Below, in pieces: positions 9,643 through 22,225 of a DNA stretch of 64,000 bases. The stretch is from Casuarina equisetifolia (Eukaryota > Streptophyta > Magnoliopsida > Fagales > Casuarinaceae): NCBI GenBank assembly GCA_028551475.1, contig CM052355.1, forward strand, positions 11,768,129 to 11,832,128, given 5' to 3'. The first letter of the stretch is position 1. Each line of letters begins with the position of its first letter. The position numbers were made by a program, and so were the translations under genes. The notes beneath the pieces are model-generated. The model saw nothing but the letters and a program-made list of their open reading frames with translations, made no database searches and was not told the origin of the DNA.

Positions 9643-12600
9643 TTGCGTACTTATCAGATGCTTCTCCTGCCTATGCCCTGCCAATACCCAAAAGGAGAAC
9701 TAAATTTTCTGAAACAAAATTTGATGCAGGCAATAAGAACACATTTACATATTAATTTACTTTAATTTCATTTTAGAGGTCCGGGGTATATATGTGATTC
9801 TATCCTATTATGCATGAGATATAAGCTTGTTTTTTACTATTAGGCCTTATTTGGGTTTATTATGTTATTGGGTTTTATTTGTGAATTTAACTATTTATTT
9901 TGCCTTTTTTAGCAGTTCATGCTTGAGGAATCCAAGGACTATGCAATGCAACCTTTTGTCAAGGAACGAAAACTGAAAAATCCTAAGACTATAGAACAAG
10001 GATGTAAGAAGAATTTAAAGCAGTGGTACCAAGGTAGCCTAAGTGCAATGCTTTGGAAACCCCTTCCTCTATTTGGGCAAGGTATGTAACACCTATTTGG
10101 TTAAGGTATTTAAAGTCTATACAAACAGGATGAAAGAAGAATTTAAAGCAGTGGTTGCTCCTGAGGATTTTAAAGTACATACCTTTGCTCTGAGATATGG
10201 TGCCAAGGAACCGAAAGTGCAATGTTTAGGAATCCCAAGTTCAATACACAGATTTGTCTCTCTCTAGATCTCTCTTTTGTACTTTCCTTTTAATTTACAG
10301 TAATTTTATTTCCCTTCAAAAGCATAGAATCTTAGAATTATTCATTCCCTGAAATCCTAAACCACACGGCTTATAATGTGGAAATAAAAATACTGTTCAC
10401 AGCTTTTATCTGTAAGGTTCTGTTCACACAGTGTTGTTCTGCATTAAATTTTGATCTTAGATCATTATGCCTTACAGCAGCATATATTACAAATTCATTC
10501 CTGGTGATTATCAGTGCACAAAAATTGGATCCTAGGACTGAAAGGGGGATTGTACACAATAGACAGTACAGGATAAGACCAGTTTCTAAATTTTGCTAGA
10601 AATTGTGGATAACTCAATGTTTTGACCATAAAGATGGGCCAATGACAAAAAAAGAAAAAAAAAAAAGAAAAAGAAAAAGAGTCCAGATGATGAAATGGAT
10701 ATGGTAACTAGCATCTTAAATAACAGAAAAAACACTAACGTAAGAAAAACGGTCATGACTAACCAATGACCGTAGAGCTATCTCTAAGACTTTTGGACAC
10801 CTTCAACATGCACTAAAACTTTCCCTCTCAGGTTTGATGGCGCATATCTATTCATTTCAAAAGAATGCAGCTTTCCTTCTGTGCAAGTATCTCTGTGTAT
10901 GCATGCAGCATATTGACAATTATCTTAGTTATTTCCCAGTCTTATCCTCAAATGATGCCACTACAGCAGGTTAGTAACCCGCAGAAATGATTTAACTCTC
11001 TTATGAAATGAAATGCAGTATTGCAGAAAATTTTAGTACCTTTGCAAGTCCTGTGCAACTGTGTTCCAATCAACATTCAATTGCATTGAACAAAATGTTG
11101 AGCCAATAGGCACTCAAATCATTAACTCACACAGCACTCTTATCCTTCTAAGAGTTCATCCCATGAAAAGGTTGCTTCATAAGAGTATTAATATGTGTCT
11201 TATCTTTCCACGAGGAATCATTTCTGACCAGAAGTTGATATGCTAGGTGCTTGAAATTATTCAAGAATCTCATAATATGAACCATTTTGTTGGGCCAGCC
11301 ATGTTCCAAAATAAAGCATATTCCTAGTGTGATATTTCTGTCTAGCAAGGTCCAGGGAGCTGGAATACAACTAGACAACAAGGACTTGGATGAAATTGGA
11401 TTAAAGATTCATACTTTGTATCTTACAAGGATGTTCAATGAGTGTATGGTGAATTTGACTATGTTAAACTTCCTTTTCTTAGTGTCAATGCACCTGTTTA
11501 CACAGTTTGTGGCAATATTTCCTATAATCAGTTGAATAACAGTCTTTATCTCCCTGCAAAGGCTTAATCAATGTTACACTTACTTTAGCCTTTAGCCTTT
11601 TCCTTCTGTTACTTCTCATTTCCTTTCCTTCGTCGCAGCCAAGGCAGAGTTCCATACTCTATAAACATAGGAAATTTCATCAATTCACATATCATAGTTT
11701 TAGGCTAACCTCATGTTTACCTCATGTCAAAGTTGATTATTGCCACTTGTTGAAACTTTGAAAGTTTCCACACAACCTACTTTAGCAACGACCACTTCAA
11801 GCTCTTCCAACAAGGAGTGGTGTAAGAAAGAATCCAGTCACAACTTGCACCAGGACTAGGTGTCAGACTAAGAACTATCACAAAAGCTACTTTTCAAAAC
11901 CAATGGCCCATGTAATTTATTCTTGCAATCAAGTTTATGACAATCTATTTCAAAGAACTGAAATATGTGGGGAAAAACGAGGGAGAAGAGAAACAAATCT
12001 GATAATTTCTTTACAATTCGAAATCCTGCTGACAAACTGATTATTCCAACCATACAACAAAGTTCCAGCAAATGGGACTATCCATTATGAAAAAAGAATC
12101 GAAATGGTTACGACTGGCAGGACCAATAGTCGGAATTCTCGAAACCGGCCTATCAATTGATAGCTTAAACCTTAGTTTAGAAGGTCAATGTATGCTTCCT
12201 ATAAGAGATTGTCTAGAAAACTCAACTAAAGAGCTCAACAACACAGAACTTATTGAAGAAGACAATCGACAGCACTTCCAACACGATATATTAAAGTTTG
12301 TTCAGCTCCTGATTAGTTTCTAATTCTTAAGCAAAATCATCCTCAACTCGGACTAAACTCGAGCCTTTCTTCATCTTTCTTTCTGCAGATAGGTTTCAAG
12401 TTTTAATCGCCAATCAAACGAAGCCACAGAAAAGACCAAAGCGATTACAAGTTCCATTAAGCAAGGAGAACAAACAATTGGTCGAACACGGCTTCAGAGA
12501 TAAATACGAATCATACAGCCACAAATACCAGCAAGTATCGCAAAATCAAACAGGAAAAGAAAAAAGAAAAAAGGTCACCGTAAAAAGATTTAGAATTCAC

Positions 12601-13980
12601 AGAAACAGCAACGAGAAAAGAGTCGGAATTACTTTTCACAGGCTTGTTGAGCGACCCAGCTACAGTGGTATCTTGAATCTTTTCAGTCTGCTTCTCGTTG
12701 AGTCCCACTTACAGGAAAGCGAAGTAACAGGCCGTTCTGGCTACACAAACTCCTTTCCCAGCCACTTTTGGGGCGACCCTTTTTTTTTTTTTTTTTTTAA
12801 TTGTTAATCTTATTTTTAGAAAAAAATAAGACTAAGAAATTTCAAGCCCTGTTAACTTACTACTATGCCAATAATAATCAACAATCAGTTTCAGCTTGGA
12901 GATTGGTGAACAAGGCTCGGGTTTTTATATTCTTTTCATAAAAATCCTCATTGAATATTAAATTTGTTAAAAGTTTTGGAAAAAAGACTTGTAAAACAAT
13001 TGCTAAATTTTCCGTTGTGATAAAGGAGACGAAAGTGGGAAATAAATAACAAAAAAAAAAAACTGAAGAGGATATTGCTAGCAACCGTACGAACTTGGCC
13101 TGGCGGAAGTTTAAGAGTTGGTCATGCCATGGAATTAGCTCAAGAGCCACATCCTTTAGATATATAAATGTTACTGACTTACCACCTTCTATAGACTGCA
13201 GACAAAAAGGCATTGTTGTCCTTGTCAAGGACCAAGGAAGGTCTTGTAGGTGATAGTTAATGGTGGCACAATTGCATAGGGCACTAATGTTGATGGGACT
13301 AATAACTGGTTGGTTAAAAATTTTAATGTCGATGCTTGGGGCGAAGGTGGCTATATAAGCATGATAAGGGACAATGGACCTAGGGAACCCTTTGTATTGC
13401 CATGAACTAAGGGACAATCAACTCCAACATGTTGATGATTAGTATTACATGATCTGGTTATACCTACAGATTATGTCCTATTATTTGTTCAAGAAAGTTC
13501 GATATTTGTTTAGTATCAGAATGATGCATTTTTCTTTACTTGATTACTTGTAGTCATGGTGTGAGTTTTGTGTTTGTGTTTGTGTGTGTCTTCAAGAAAA
13601 GAAAGGTCTTTTTCCTTTTTGGGCCAAAAGCAAAGAAGATGTAGAATTTTGGACAAATGTTTTGCATCTTTGTATTGACTGTAATTTAAGAAAAAAACTC
13701 TTTTACAAATACATATCAAAACAAAAGAACCGAGCTTCGGCTATAAGCCATTGCTAGTTTGCCTAAAGCTTTACAGTTCAATGGCCTAGTTTATATTCCT
13801 CTATGATGAGAGCTCCATCGTGTTGCACAAGATAGAGTGATATTTTGTGAGCTTTTCAAAGCATCAAGGAAGTAAAGCAAATCTTGCTGTTAGTATCTCT
13901 ATCTTTCAGCCATTAATGATGTCACATCTTGACATACTCCACTTTGTTTTGTTGATCTTACAACCCACAGATACATTTGA
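9643..13980. other. Spacer upstream of the DSP-like gene and before the UGT cluster
   Basis: No convincing gene. Open frames such as 12072-12323 (plus) and 12878-13417 (minus) show no family signature. Part of this span may be the DSP-like gene's promoter or a 5' non-coding exon. A poly-T run lies at 12780-12798 and an A/G-rich run at 10650-10680. Confidence 0.45.
10003..10160 (+). repeat. Short direct repeat (AGAAGAATTTAAAGCAGTGG)
   Basis: The 20-base block at about 10008 recurs at about 10136. A second shared block (AAGTGCAATG near 10040 and 10217) follows each copy at different spacing. This suggests an old partial duplication or a small non-autonomous element. Confidence 0.6.
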
Positions 13981-14041
13981 GACGTGAAAGATCATGGTTT
14001 GGCAGCGCCTTGGTTAGTTCCTAGAGTTCCCAAGCCCCAAC

Positions 14042-14175
14042 CTTCACTTTCTCTTGATTCCTTTAATAACCCCGGGCCACATGATTCCCTTGATAGATAT
14101 CGCTATACCATTAGCACAACAAGGTTTGACAGTCAATTTATCACATAATGCAACCCGTTTCGGAGCAACCATTGC
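14042..14175 (+). pseudogene. UGT73-type glycosyltransferase N-terminal fragment
   Basis: One frame reads LHFLLIPLITPGHMIPLIDI followed by LAQQGLTV and NATRFGATIA. This is the N-terminal acceptor-binding start of UGT73 enzymes, including the catalytic His in PGHMIP. It shares obvious DNA identity with 15374-15490 of the intact neighbour. A few codons are missing after LAQQGLTV, no start codon is in place, and similarity stops after about 134 bp. No PSPG box follows before the intact gene. Confidence 0.85.
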
Positions 14176-15340
14176 TTGTTGGCGAGGTCCGGGATACACA
14201 GCCTTATTGCAGTTCATGGCAGATTAGCAGAGGACGGGAAGAGCCTGGCTAGTTAGCGACAATTGTGAACCAAGAATTATCTTAAGGACACCTGTTTGTC
14301 GAATGGGACATGCATTGGTCGACCTTGGGGAGAGAAACGTGAAAGAAGTCACGTTCCACGTACATGGACAGACAACCACTGTGGATTCTATGTCTATCGG
14401 TGGACCTAATCATTTTCAAAAACACCAAAATTCTTTTGTAGGCTCTGACATCACTAGCATGGCCTCTAGAACCGTACTCAACGGGGAGAAGCCAAAACTA
14501 AATTCGTGAAAGTTCTATCCAGGCCATTACGTCTCGCATGTCTTCCCTGGATCTTACTTTCTTTAATGGCTTTCCATGTTTGTATGATCCCAAGTTCCAT
14601 TAACATGGACTTAAAACTAATATGAAAGAGTTTTTTATGCATCACGCAATGAATTTATGCTGTCTTTTGTAGGCTATTAGAAACACCAAATCCTTGGTTG
14701 AATTTTATACACTTGACAACTTCTGTATCTACAACATGTTAGGAGCAAAAACACATAATATCACAAGGATTGTAGGCGATTACACCTGATTGTCTCCTTT
14801 TTCAAAACTTTTTTAACGTTTTCTCTCTTTTTATTTTTATATGATGACAAGGCTCAAATTAGAACGAAGTTGTACATACAAGACTATGTCATTTTATGCA
14901 TAAGGTAATATTATAGAATATCTGTAGACTCGCAGATCAGTTTCAAACGACTCCAACGACAAAACTTTCACATATATCCTTATATATGTATATATAGATA
15001 TATATATGTTTTCTTTCTGAACAAATATTTTATGTGATGGAGTCATCTTTTTGGTTACTCGTCTTTTTCAATCAAGTATCTTAGAATTATCCACAAACGT
15101 GAAAATGCTTGTGGAGGGATAAGTAACTTCTTTATCGAAGGATGTGGAAAAATCTGGGAATTATCTACACGAATCTCCCTCTGCCTTTGAGCGACATTGT
15201 CGCCGAATAAACCATTATTCTTATGTAAGCTCTTACATCATCGGCAAAGCCAGTGGAGAAGTCTAGTGAAAACTTACTACATAAAAGAGAGAGGAGACTA
15301 CCCGCTAGAATTTCAGTCCCTTTGTCTACCGTCCGATGCC
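14176..15340. other. Spacer and promoter region of the intact UGT gene
   Basis: No coding similarity was recognised beyond the UGT fragment. The TATATA-rich block at about 14981-15009 is a microsatellite-like tract and a possible, unproven, TATA-containing region about 330 bp before the UGT start codon. Confidence 0.45.
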
Positions 15341-16813
15341 ATGGCTTCTCAAGTTCGCCAGCTTCACTTTATCCTGTTTCCGTTGATGGCTCAAGGCCAC
15401 ATGATTCCCATGATAGACATTGCCAAATTGCTGGCGCAACGAGGTGTGACTGTCACCATAGTCACCACAATAAATAATGCTGCTCGTTTCGAAACCAGTA
15501 TTGCTCGTGCAGTTCAATCTGGCCTGCAAATCCAAGTTATCCGACTCCAGTTTCCATATGAAGAAGCTGGAATACCAGAAGGTTGTGATAATTTTGACAA
15601 GCTTCCTTCACTAGAACTGGGCCCGAATTTCTTCACTTCAACTAGCATGCTGCAACAGCCAGCGGAGAAGTTGCTTGAGGAGCTGGCACCGCCACCAAGC
15701 TGCATAATCTCCGACACGTTCTTGCCCTGGACAGCTGATATTGCTCTCAAGTTTCGCATCCCAAGATTGTCATTCCTTGGAGTAAGTTGTTTCTGTCTCT
15801 TGTGTCTGCACAATTTACGCATTCACAAGGTTTATGAGACCATATACTCAGATTCTGAATACTTTGTCTTGCCTGGCTTGCCGGATCGTCTTGAATTCAA
15901 AAAGTCACAACTACCTTTACCGGAAAAGCCAGAAATGAAAAAATTTAGCGAGAGATTGGTAGCGGCCGACCAATCCTCATATGGGGTCGTGGTTAATACT
16001 TTCCAAGAGTTGGAGCCAGAATATGTCAAAGTACATAGGAAAGCAAAAGAAGGCAGAGTCTGGTGTATTGGGCCTGTCTCGCTTTGCAATAAAGACAATT
16101 TAGACAAGGCTGAGAGAGGTAATAAAGCTGCAATTGAAGAGAATGAATGCTTGAGGTGGCTTGATGCTCAGGAACCCTGCTCTGTTGTCTATGCTTGCCT
16201 CGGAAGCCTATGTAATCTAATTAGTTCACAGTTGATAGAGCTTGGACTGGGCTTAGAAGCCTCGAAGAAACCATTTATTTGGGTCATAAGGGGAGCAAAG
16301 CACTCAGAAGAATTGGAGAAGTGGATTTCAGAAAATAAATTTGAAGAAAGGATCAGAGGGAAAGGGCTTCTGATTCGAGGCTGGGCTCCGCAATTGCTGA
16401 TTTTATCGCATCCTTCAGTTGGAGGGTTCTTAACGCACTGTGGTTGGAATTCAACCATAGAAGCAATTTGTACTGGGGTGCCAATGCTTACATGGCCGCT
16501 GTTTGGTGACCAATTTATGAATGAAAAACTGGTAGTTCACGTACTGAAAATTGGTGTCAGGGTTGGGGTGGAGGATCCTGTCAAATGGGGTGAGGAGGAG
16601 AAGACGGGGGTGTTGGTCGACAAGGAAAATGTTAAGGTGGCCATAAACATGCTAATGGATGAAGGAGAGGAAACAGAAGAGAGGAGGAAAAGAGCAAGAG
16701 AGCTGGAGGAGTTGGCAAAGAAAGCCGTGGCAGATGGAGGATCTTCTCATGTCTCCTTCACGCATCTAATTCAAGATATTATGCAAGAAGTTGGTTGTAA
16801 AGAATCAACCTAA
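15341..16813 (+). CDS. UDP-glycosyltransferase, UGT73C-like
   Basis: An intronless gene of 490 residues. The catalytic His20 lies in the N-terminal AQGHMIPMIDIAKLLAQRG segment, and the partner Asp125 lies in CIISDTFLPW. The 44-residue PSPG donor-binding box spans residues 348-391, starting at WAPQLLILSHPSVGGF and ending in FGDQ. The final Gln usually indicates a UDP-glucose donor. UGT73C enzymes are soluble cytosolic proteins that glucosylate triterpenoids, brassinosteroids, cytokinins or phenolics, so the acceptor cannot be assigned from sequence. The ATG at 15341 was chosen because it fits the family N-terminus; the frame is open further upstream but only to a TTG. The gene appears intact and is surrounded by broken relatives. 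Confidence 0.95.
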   Translation: MASQVRQLHFILFPLMAQGHMIPMIDIAKLLAQRGVTVTIVTTINNAARFETSIARAVQSGLQIQVIRLQFPYEEAGIPEGCDNFDKLPSLELGPNFFTSTSMLQQPAEKLLEELAPPPSCIISDTFLPWTADIALKFRIPRLSFLGVSCFCLLCLHNLRIHKVYETIYSDSEYFVLPGLPDRLEFKKSQLPLPEKPEMKKFSERLVAADQSSYGVVVNTFQELEPEYVKVHRKAKEGRVWCIGPVSLCNKDNLDKAERGNKAAIEENECLRWLDAQEPCSVVYACLGSLCNLISSQLIELGLGLEASKKPFIWVIRGAKHSEELEKWISENKFEERIRGKGLLIRGWAPQLLILSHPSVGGFLTHCGWNSTIEAICTGVPMLTWPLFGDQFMNEKLVVHVLKIGVRVGVEDPVKWGEEEKTGVLVDKENVKVAINMLMDEGEETEERRKRARELEELAKKAVADGGSSHVSFTHLIQDIMQEVGCKEST

Positions 16814-17174
16814 TAGACGAACATTAGAGATAAGAGAGATGTTTTCTCTTCATCCCATATCAAAGTGCGTACTGTTGACTGCTAATAATTATTGCTCGTT
16901 ATTACCAGTGTTGTTGTTATCCTAGATGTAAAAAAAGCTTCGGAAAGCAAACTCTTAAACATACATTTACAGGTGTCTTACTTCACATTGATATCATCAA
17001 TAGCTTAAATTATCAAAACAAACAAATAGTAAAAATGTCCTTAGTTTTTCTTTTTTTTTTGATTGTCGTATCCAATACACCAAAGAAGTGACGAAAAAGA
17101 CACCCATGTTTTGGTATGAAGTCGAATCTAATCTGAGATTCACTTTCCAATTTCAGCAACAATCCCATACAGAA
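16814..17174. other. 3' flank of the UGT gene
   Basis: Likely UGT 3' UTR and spacer. No other feature was seen. Confidence 0.4.
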
Positions 17175-17294
17175 ATGGTCGTCGCAACCTGCGAACTCCA
17201 TTTCCTGACGATGCCATTGATGCCCTTAGCACACCTCATCAAGGCAACTGACATGGCCAAGCCATTTGCGAATGTGGTGCAACCATATCAATAG
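17175..17294 (+). pseudogene. UGT73-type N-terminal fragment
   Basis: A frame from the ATG at 17175 reads CELHFLTMPLMPLAHLI followed by MAKPFANVV, then stops at 17292-17294. It matches the UGT73 N-terminus (LHFVLFPLMAQGHLIPM-type), but Gln-Gly before the catalytic His has changed to Leu-Ala. The similarity ends at the stop. This is a separate relic, not part of the upstream gene. Confidence 0.75.
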
Positions 17295-17563
17295 TCATCT
17301 CATCCCTTAAAGAACATTATTAGAAAGTGTGTTTTCTTTTTAAAATAAAGTTTTATGAGATACTTTTTTGATATAAAAAGAGTTCATTAATATGCTACAA
17401 GTAATTTGAGACATTTTAACACTCTTTTGCAGTAGTTATTAAATACTTTTGTATAATGAAAAAAAAATCTTTCAATTAGATCCGGGTTATATAACAAAGG
17501 CTTTACTTTACGTAAAAAAATTCGCTATTTATCTTTTCATCACCAGTCCCACTATAATAGCAA

Positions 17564-17641
17564 ATGGCAGCAATAACACCTGAAACTAATAGGCTTTACT
17601 TTGTCCTAGTACCATTCAAGGGGCTGTTCCAGCTGACTTAG
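17564..17641 (+). pseudogene. Possible third UGT N-terminal fragment
   Basis: A 25-codon frame reads ETNRLYFVLVPF and then departs before the expected AQGHLIPM segment, ending at TAG (17639-17641). The wording is like the extreme N-terminus of UGT73 proteins. It is short, so the call is tentative. Confidence 0.5.
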
Positions 17642-17969
17642 ACCACTGTAGATATAAGTAAGTGTTAAACACAATGCGTATATTACATTATTTTTTTTAT
17701 TAATACTCATAACGGATGAGAAAACAATTTTTCTCCTGATGTCGATTTTTTTTTTTTGTGTGTTTTGCCAAAGTCGCCTTTGAGAGATAGTTTCGCTTTG
17801 CACGTAAGATGTCCCTTCACTGTTCTCTTAAGACGTGCGAAATAATCAAGCTGCATCATGTGTACCTTTGTAGCCGCTTGTCTGTCAAGTGCACAGTAAT
17901 CCTATTAGATTAACAGGAACGAATGAAGCCATCGGATGGTGGTAAGCGGTGAAAACGTAAAAGAATACC

Positions 17970-18103
17970 ACAAGCCTGCTGATGGAAGAAAGTGATCGGG
18001 AAGGAGGAAAAAAGGGGTAAGGAGAGGAGAAAGAGCCGGTGAAACTTGTAAACATTGCAAAGAAGGCCGTAGGAGGAGGATCTTCGTACCAAACCATTAC
18101 CTG
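17970..18103 (+). pseudogene. UGT73-type C-terminal fragment
   Basis: DNA at about 18020-18103 aligns with 16679-16760 of the intact UGT gene, which encodes the C-terminal RKRARELEELAKKAV...GGSS helix region. Here the segment is interrupted by stops and frame changes; the AKKAV and GGSSY parts survive. With the N-terminal fragments at 17175 and 17564 it may be what remains of one deleted UGT gene, with no PSPG box left between them. Confidence 0.7.
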
Positions 18104-18700
18104 CTGGTCGCAGATGCCCCTTTCTAAATACTAAGGGGGAATATGTTTAGTTTCAAAAAGAGCATCTGGTTCTCTAATTGATCAATGTTTTTATGGCCTC
18201 ACTTAAGGGGGAATAATATAAATATTATGACACCATATACTTGCTAAAAGCTATTTTCAATGATGAGCACATTAACTCCATAGAGACAGATTTATATTGT
18301 ATTCGATATACTTCCATGTTTCTATGTTTTCTGCTTAGTATCCCTTTTCTATAGCACTATTACCATCTCAAGATTCCTACTGCTGCTGTGCATAAGTTCT
18401 TTCCACAGTTCAGGTACAATTATAGGCCATACGACATTACATTTAGCTGTACAGTTTGCATACTTGTTCATTTCTTTCTTGAACATTTTTGTAGAATACC
18501 AAAGTGTTTCAGTCAACCGCACAGATTTAATTCTTGTTGATCTATCTATACTATATCAAAATAGTTTGTGGTTGAAGTGTGGCCTAATTGTGCATAATTT
18601 GTTTCTGGTATGATTGCTATTAGCATACAAGTTACAATAAAATCTCACAACAACTATTCATTAGAACTAGATTAGAAGAGAAAACTTAAGGAAACCTAAT
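18104..18700. other. Spacer between UGT relics and the copia element
   Basis: AT-rich, no gene recognised. It may include the worn 5' end of the copia element, but no LTR could be delimited. Confidence 0.4.
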
Positions 18701-20883
18701 TCATCACATCTCTTAGATTGCTTAGCAACCTTATAGAAACAATCAACATGGAACACATCAAAGCAACTTTGAGTTCAACCTAGCTGAGGAAAAGAGTTTC
18801 CAAGGAGTTCAAAAGAAAGCGCAAGTGGGCTATTCAATGTGTAAGAGTCAAGATGGAGGCAAAGGAAGGTCCAAGTGGAAATCTCAAAAAAAGAAAACCA
18901 AGTGTTATCATTGCCACAAGGAAGACCACCTAAAAAGAGGCTATCCAAACTGTCAAGGGAAGAAAGAAAAAGATTTTAAAAGGAGTTGCGGTAAAAGAAA
19001 GAATTGTGGTTGTTGTTGTTGAAGTAGATTCAATTGGAGGAAGTGTTCTAAATGTGAGTAATGTTCATTTTGGGAATTAATGGATATTGGATTTTGCTTG
19101 CTCATATCATATGACTCCAAAAAGGGAGTGGCTTACTCACTTCTAAGCCAATAAATGGTGACATTTTTTTTTTTTATGGGAAATGATACATCTTGAAAAA
19201 TTATTGTTATTAGCACAATTAAAATAAGGATTTTTGACGAGATGGTGAGAACCATTACCAAGGTTAAACACATTCCAAAATTTAAGACAAACTTGATCTC
19301 TTTGGGTGTTTTGGATTCTCTTGGATATGACTACAAAGCTAAGAATGGTATTTTAATAGCCTCAAAGGGTGAATTAGTGGTAATGGAAGGAGAAAAGAAG
19401 AATGGTCTCTACATGATGCATAATTGTATAGTCACTAGAAATGTTGTCACATCATGGATGAAACGAAGATCACTGAACTTTGGCATAGCAAAATAATTTT
19501 ATTGGATATCTCATATGTAGGGATAAACGTCCTACACCAAAAGTGATATTTCAATATTTTTCTCAATTGACTTATATTGTAATTTTTGTAATTTTCAATT
19601 TGAAAGTAGGTCATACTTGTTTTTTCTTACGCAACAAAGCATTTGTAAAAACCTTAATAATTAGAACTTTGAACTGTAGTAGATGATTAAGGCAATTAAG
19701 GAAATGATTTGATTGCAAAACTCCTTAAACTTTCTTTCTTAGCTTATTTGTGTTATATATAGTTTGAACAAAATTAGATATTTTCAAAATAAAGCTATTG
19801 AAATATCAATTTTATTGGAAAGAATAAAAAAAAGTAGTACATGGAAGAACATCTCTATTTAAAAACATTAAATTTTCTTAGGTGAATAGTTTGTTATATC
19901 ATAGCTAAAGGATTCCAAACTCAATTTTCTCTTAAATGAATTGTAATACTTGGGTGTACCTCTAAGTTTTTGTACTTTCTTATTTTTTGATAAATAAATT
20001 CACATATTTATAAATAAATAAAAAATTTAGTGAAAAAGCATACAAGAGAGGAGATTGAAAGGTTGAGAATAAATGATGAAATGAAGCTTTGTAATAATGC
20101 ATTTTATAATATTTTATTATATCATAACTAGAAGATAAATAGAACATTGCTAGAAAATGCATGGTGCATGCTTTCTAATGCTGGTTTATCAAATAAGTTT
20201 TGGGCAAAAGCCATTAATATGGTTTGTTATTTAGTAAATAGATCACCATCAATTGTGATTGAGTGTAAAACACTTGAAGAGATATGATTTGGATCTCCCT
20301 CAAAGTATGTAGAATTAAGGATCTTTTGTTGTCCTATATATGTTCATGGTAATGAGGGGAAGCTTGAACCAAGAGCCAAGAAGTGCACTTTCTTGGGATA
20401 TGTTGAAAGTGATGAAGGATATAGGTTTTGACACACTGATCAAAAGGAATCAAAATTTCTAGTAGGTAGAGATGTTGTGTTTAATGAAACAAGCATGCTA
20501 AAAGATAAGGTAGAGCAAAATCAAGCTAAAAACCAAATAAGGTGACGTTGGAGTTTGATGCTTCAAATGAAATTGGGCTAGTAGTTTATGAACAACGTGA
20601 TAATAAGGTGTCCAAAGATCTATGAAGAAAGTATACCATTATAAACACTACAATAGTTAACTAAATAGCAAAGTTTGCAAAGTTACAAGTTGGCTGAAGA
20701 TAGAGAAAAAAGAAACATTAAATCCTCACAAAGATATGGTTTTATTGAACTAGTAGCCTATTGTCATGTTTTAGGATGTAACATTCCAAGAGAGATAATA
20801 TATAAAGGATATTGTCCCACATTGGAAACAAGCAAGGGGTCTTGGGTTGATAAGGGGCTTACTAACTCTACCTAATAGATTGG

Positions 20884-20955
20884 TGATAACTCTATTTTTA
20901 TAGAGTTATTTTACCTATTTTAGGCAATAAATAACTTTAATAATTATGAGAAAAC
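20884..20955 (+). repeat. Left terminal inverted repeat (start of the 5' LTR, U3)
   Basis: The first 72 bases of the LTR, starting TGATAACTCT, are the reverse complement of 25738-25809 with a single mismatch, at base 9 (C here, A in the other copy after complementing). Confidence 0.95.
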
Positions 20956-22124
20956 ATTTGAACTCCTCTTTATTTACCTAAATTTATCTTGTTTATGTAG
21001 AACAAGAAGCCAAGGAGAAAAGAGATGAACATGGAGAGCTTGATGCTTATTGTGTGGTAAAATCGTAATATCAGGATCAAGAGAGTCAAGATGGGCTTGG
21101 GCTTTGAATGATTGTTATTAGATTTTATTGTTATTGGGTTTTCTAAATAATTAGAAAACCTAATCATATTAGGAGTTCAAAGCCTAATTAAATTAGGAGT
21201 TCAAAACCCAATTGTTTTAGATCTCTAAGACCCAATTCTACTAGAATAAGAATAGGTCTAAACCTAAACCCTATTTAAGAAAAGAGAAGAGGCAAAAGAA
21301 GGAAGAGGAGGAAATTGAGCACAACTCAAGAAAGAAGCCAAGAATTCAAGGTTTTCTTGAAGAAAAGACAAAAAAGGTGACAGACTTCTTGTTCTTGGAT
21401 TCAAGATGCCTTATTTATTTCTTATTACCATTCTTCCTCATTATTTCTTTATGTTTTAGTTTATTTTTGTTAGAGCTACGATGTAACCTAATTATGATGG
21501 TATGAATCTTATGATTATTATGTTTTGCAAGATATTTTATTTATGTGAAGTTATAATTACGGAGTTTAATACTTTTAGGTGATTAGCTACCACTTAGATG
21601 ACTTGATTTGCATGTTAAAGACCGACAGGAAATAGCATGCAGTTGCTTCTTGTAATATGTAACCATAAATTAAATATGGATAGACATATACCATATTGTT
21701 TGTGTGGCTTTTGGTGTAAACTGGGAATATTCATAGATCCTAATGCATTTGGTTTGTTTCAATTCACATATAGAGATATAGTGAATTAATGAACTAAGTA
21801 GGTTTGCTATACCTAGACATAGGATAGTAAATAAATTAGAAAATTCCGCCATCACATAAATATTATCTCTCTTGCAAGCATAAATAATCAATATTAGTAC
21901 CTAGTAATTATGGTGAAGTCATATGTTCTAACATATTTCTTTTATTAAGTTTTGTTAGACTTAGTTAGTTAATCTATCATCCATTAATTTGGTTTGTTAG
22001 ATAAATTCTAGGAGTTATTCACCGTTAGTAATTAGTTGGTCTAGTAATCACCAATCTCTATGGGACGATATCTTTCTTATCATTATATTACTTGTTAGAC
22101 ATGTTCACTTGCATTTAGATTTCA
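20884..22124 (+). repeat. 5' LTR of the gypsy element
   Basis: It starts with TG at the target duplication. The 3' limit is placed at the CA near 22123-22124, about 13 bases before the primer-binding site. The limit is uncertain because there is no second LTR for comparison; it could extend to 22137. Confidence 0.7.
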
Positions 22125-22137
22125 CCGAACAAGTTTT

Positions 22138-22155
22138 TGGCACCGTTGCCGGGGA
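22138..22155 (+). promoter_or_regulatory. Primer-binding site, tRNA-Asp type
   Basis: TGGCACCGTTGCCGGGGA matches the complement of the 3' end of plant tRNA-Asp, except for A where G is usual at position 5. This primer is typical of Athila-lineage gypsy elements. Confidence 0.88.
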
Positions 22156-22225
22156 TTGGTTGTTTTACTGTTGATTAATATTAATACATAATAATTTCTA
22201 GGTTTAATCTAGCTTTTATTTTCTT

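Noticed and set aside
12072..12323. An 83-codon plus-strand frame starting at ATG
   Set aside because: No family signature, no splice context, no neighbour that suggests a role. Treated as chance.
9643..12800. Upstream phosphatase exons for the DSP-like gene
   Set aside because: I searched the minus strand for the HCxxGxxR loop and for the conserved VP(I/L)RDM block and found neither.
12878..13417. A 179-codon minus-strand frame
   Set aside because: No ordered domain, no ATG-based family match, and a composition like the surrounding spacer.
15197..15340. An N-terminal extension of 48 residues for the UGT protein
   Set aside because: The frame is open but begins at TTG, not ATG. The family N-terminus starts at the ATG at 15341.
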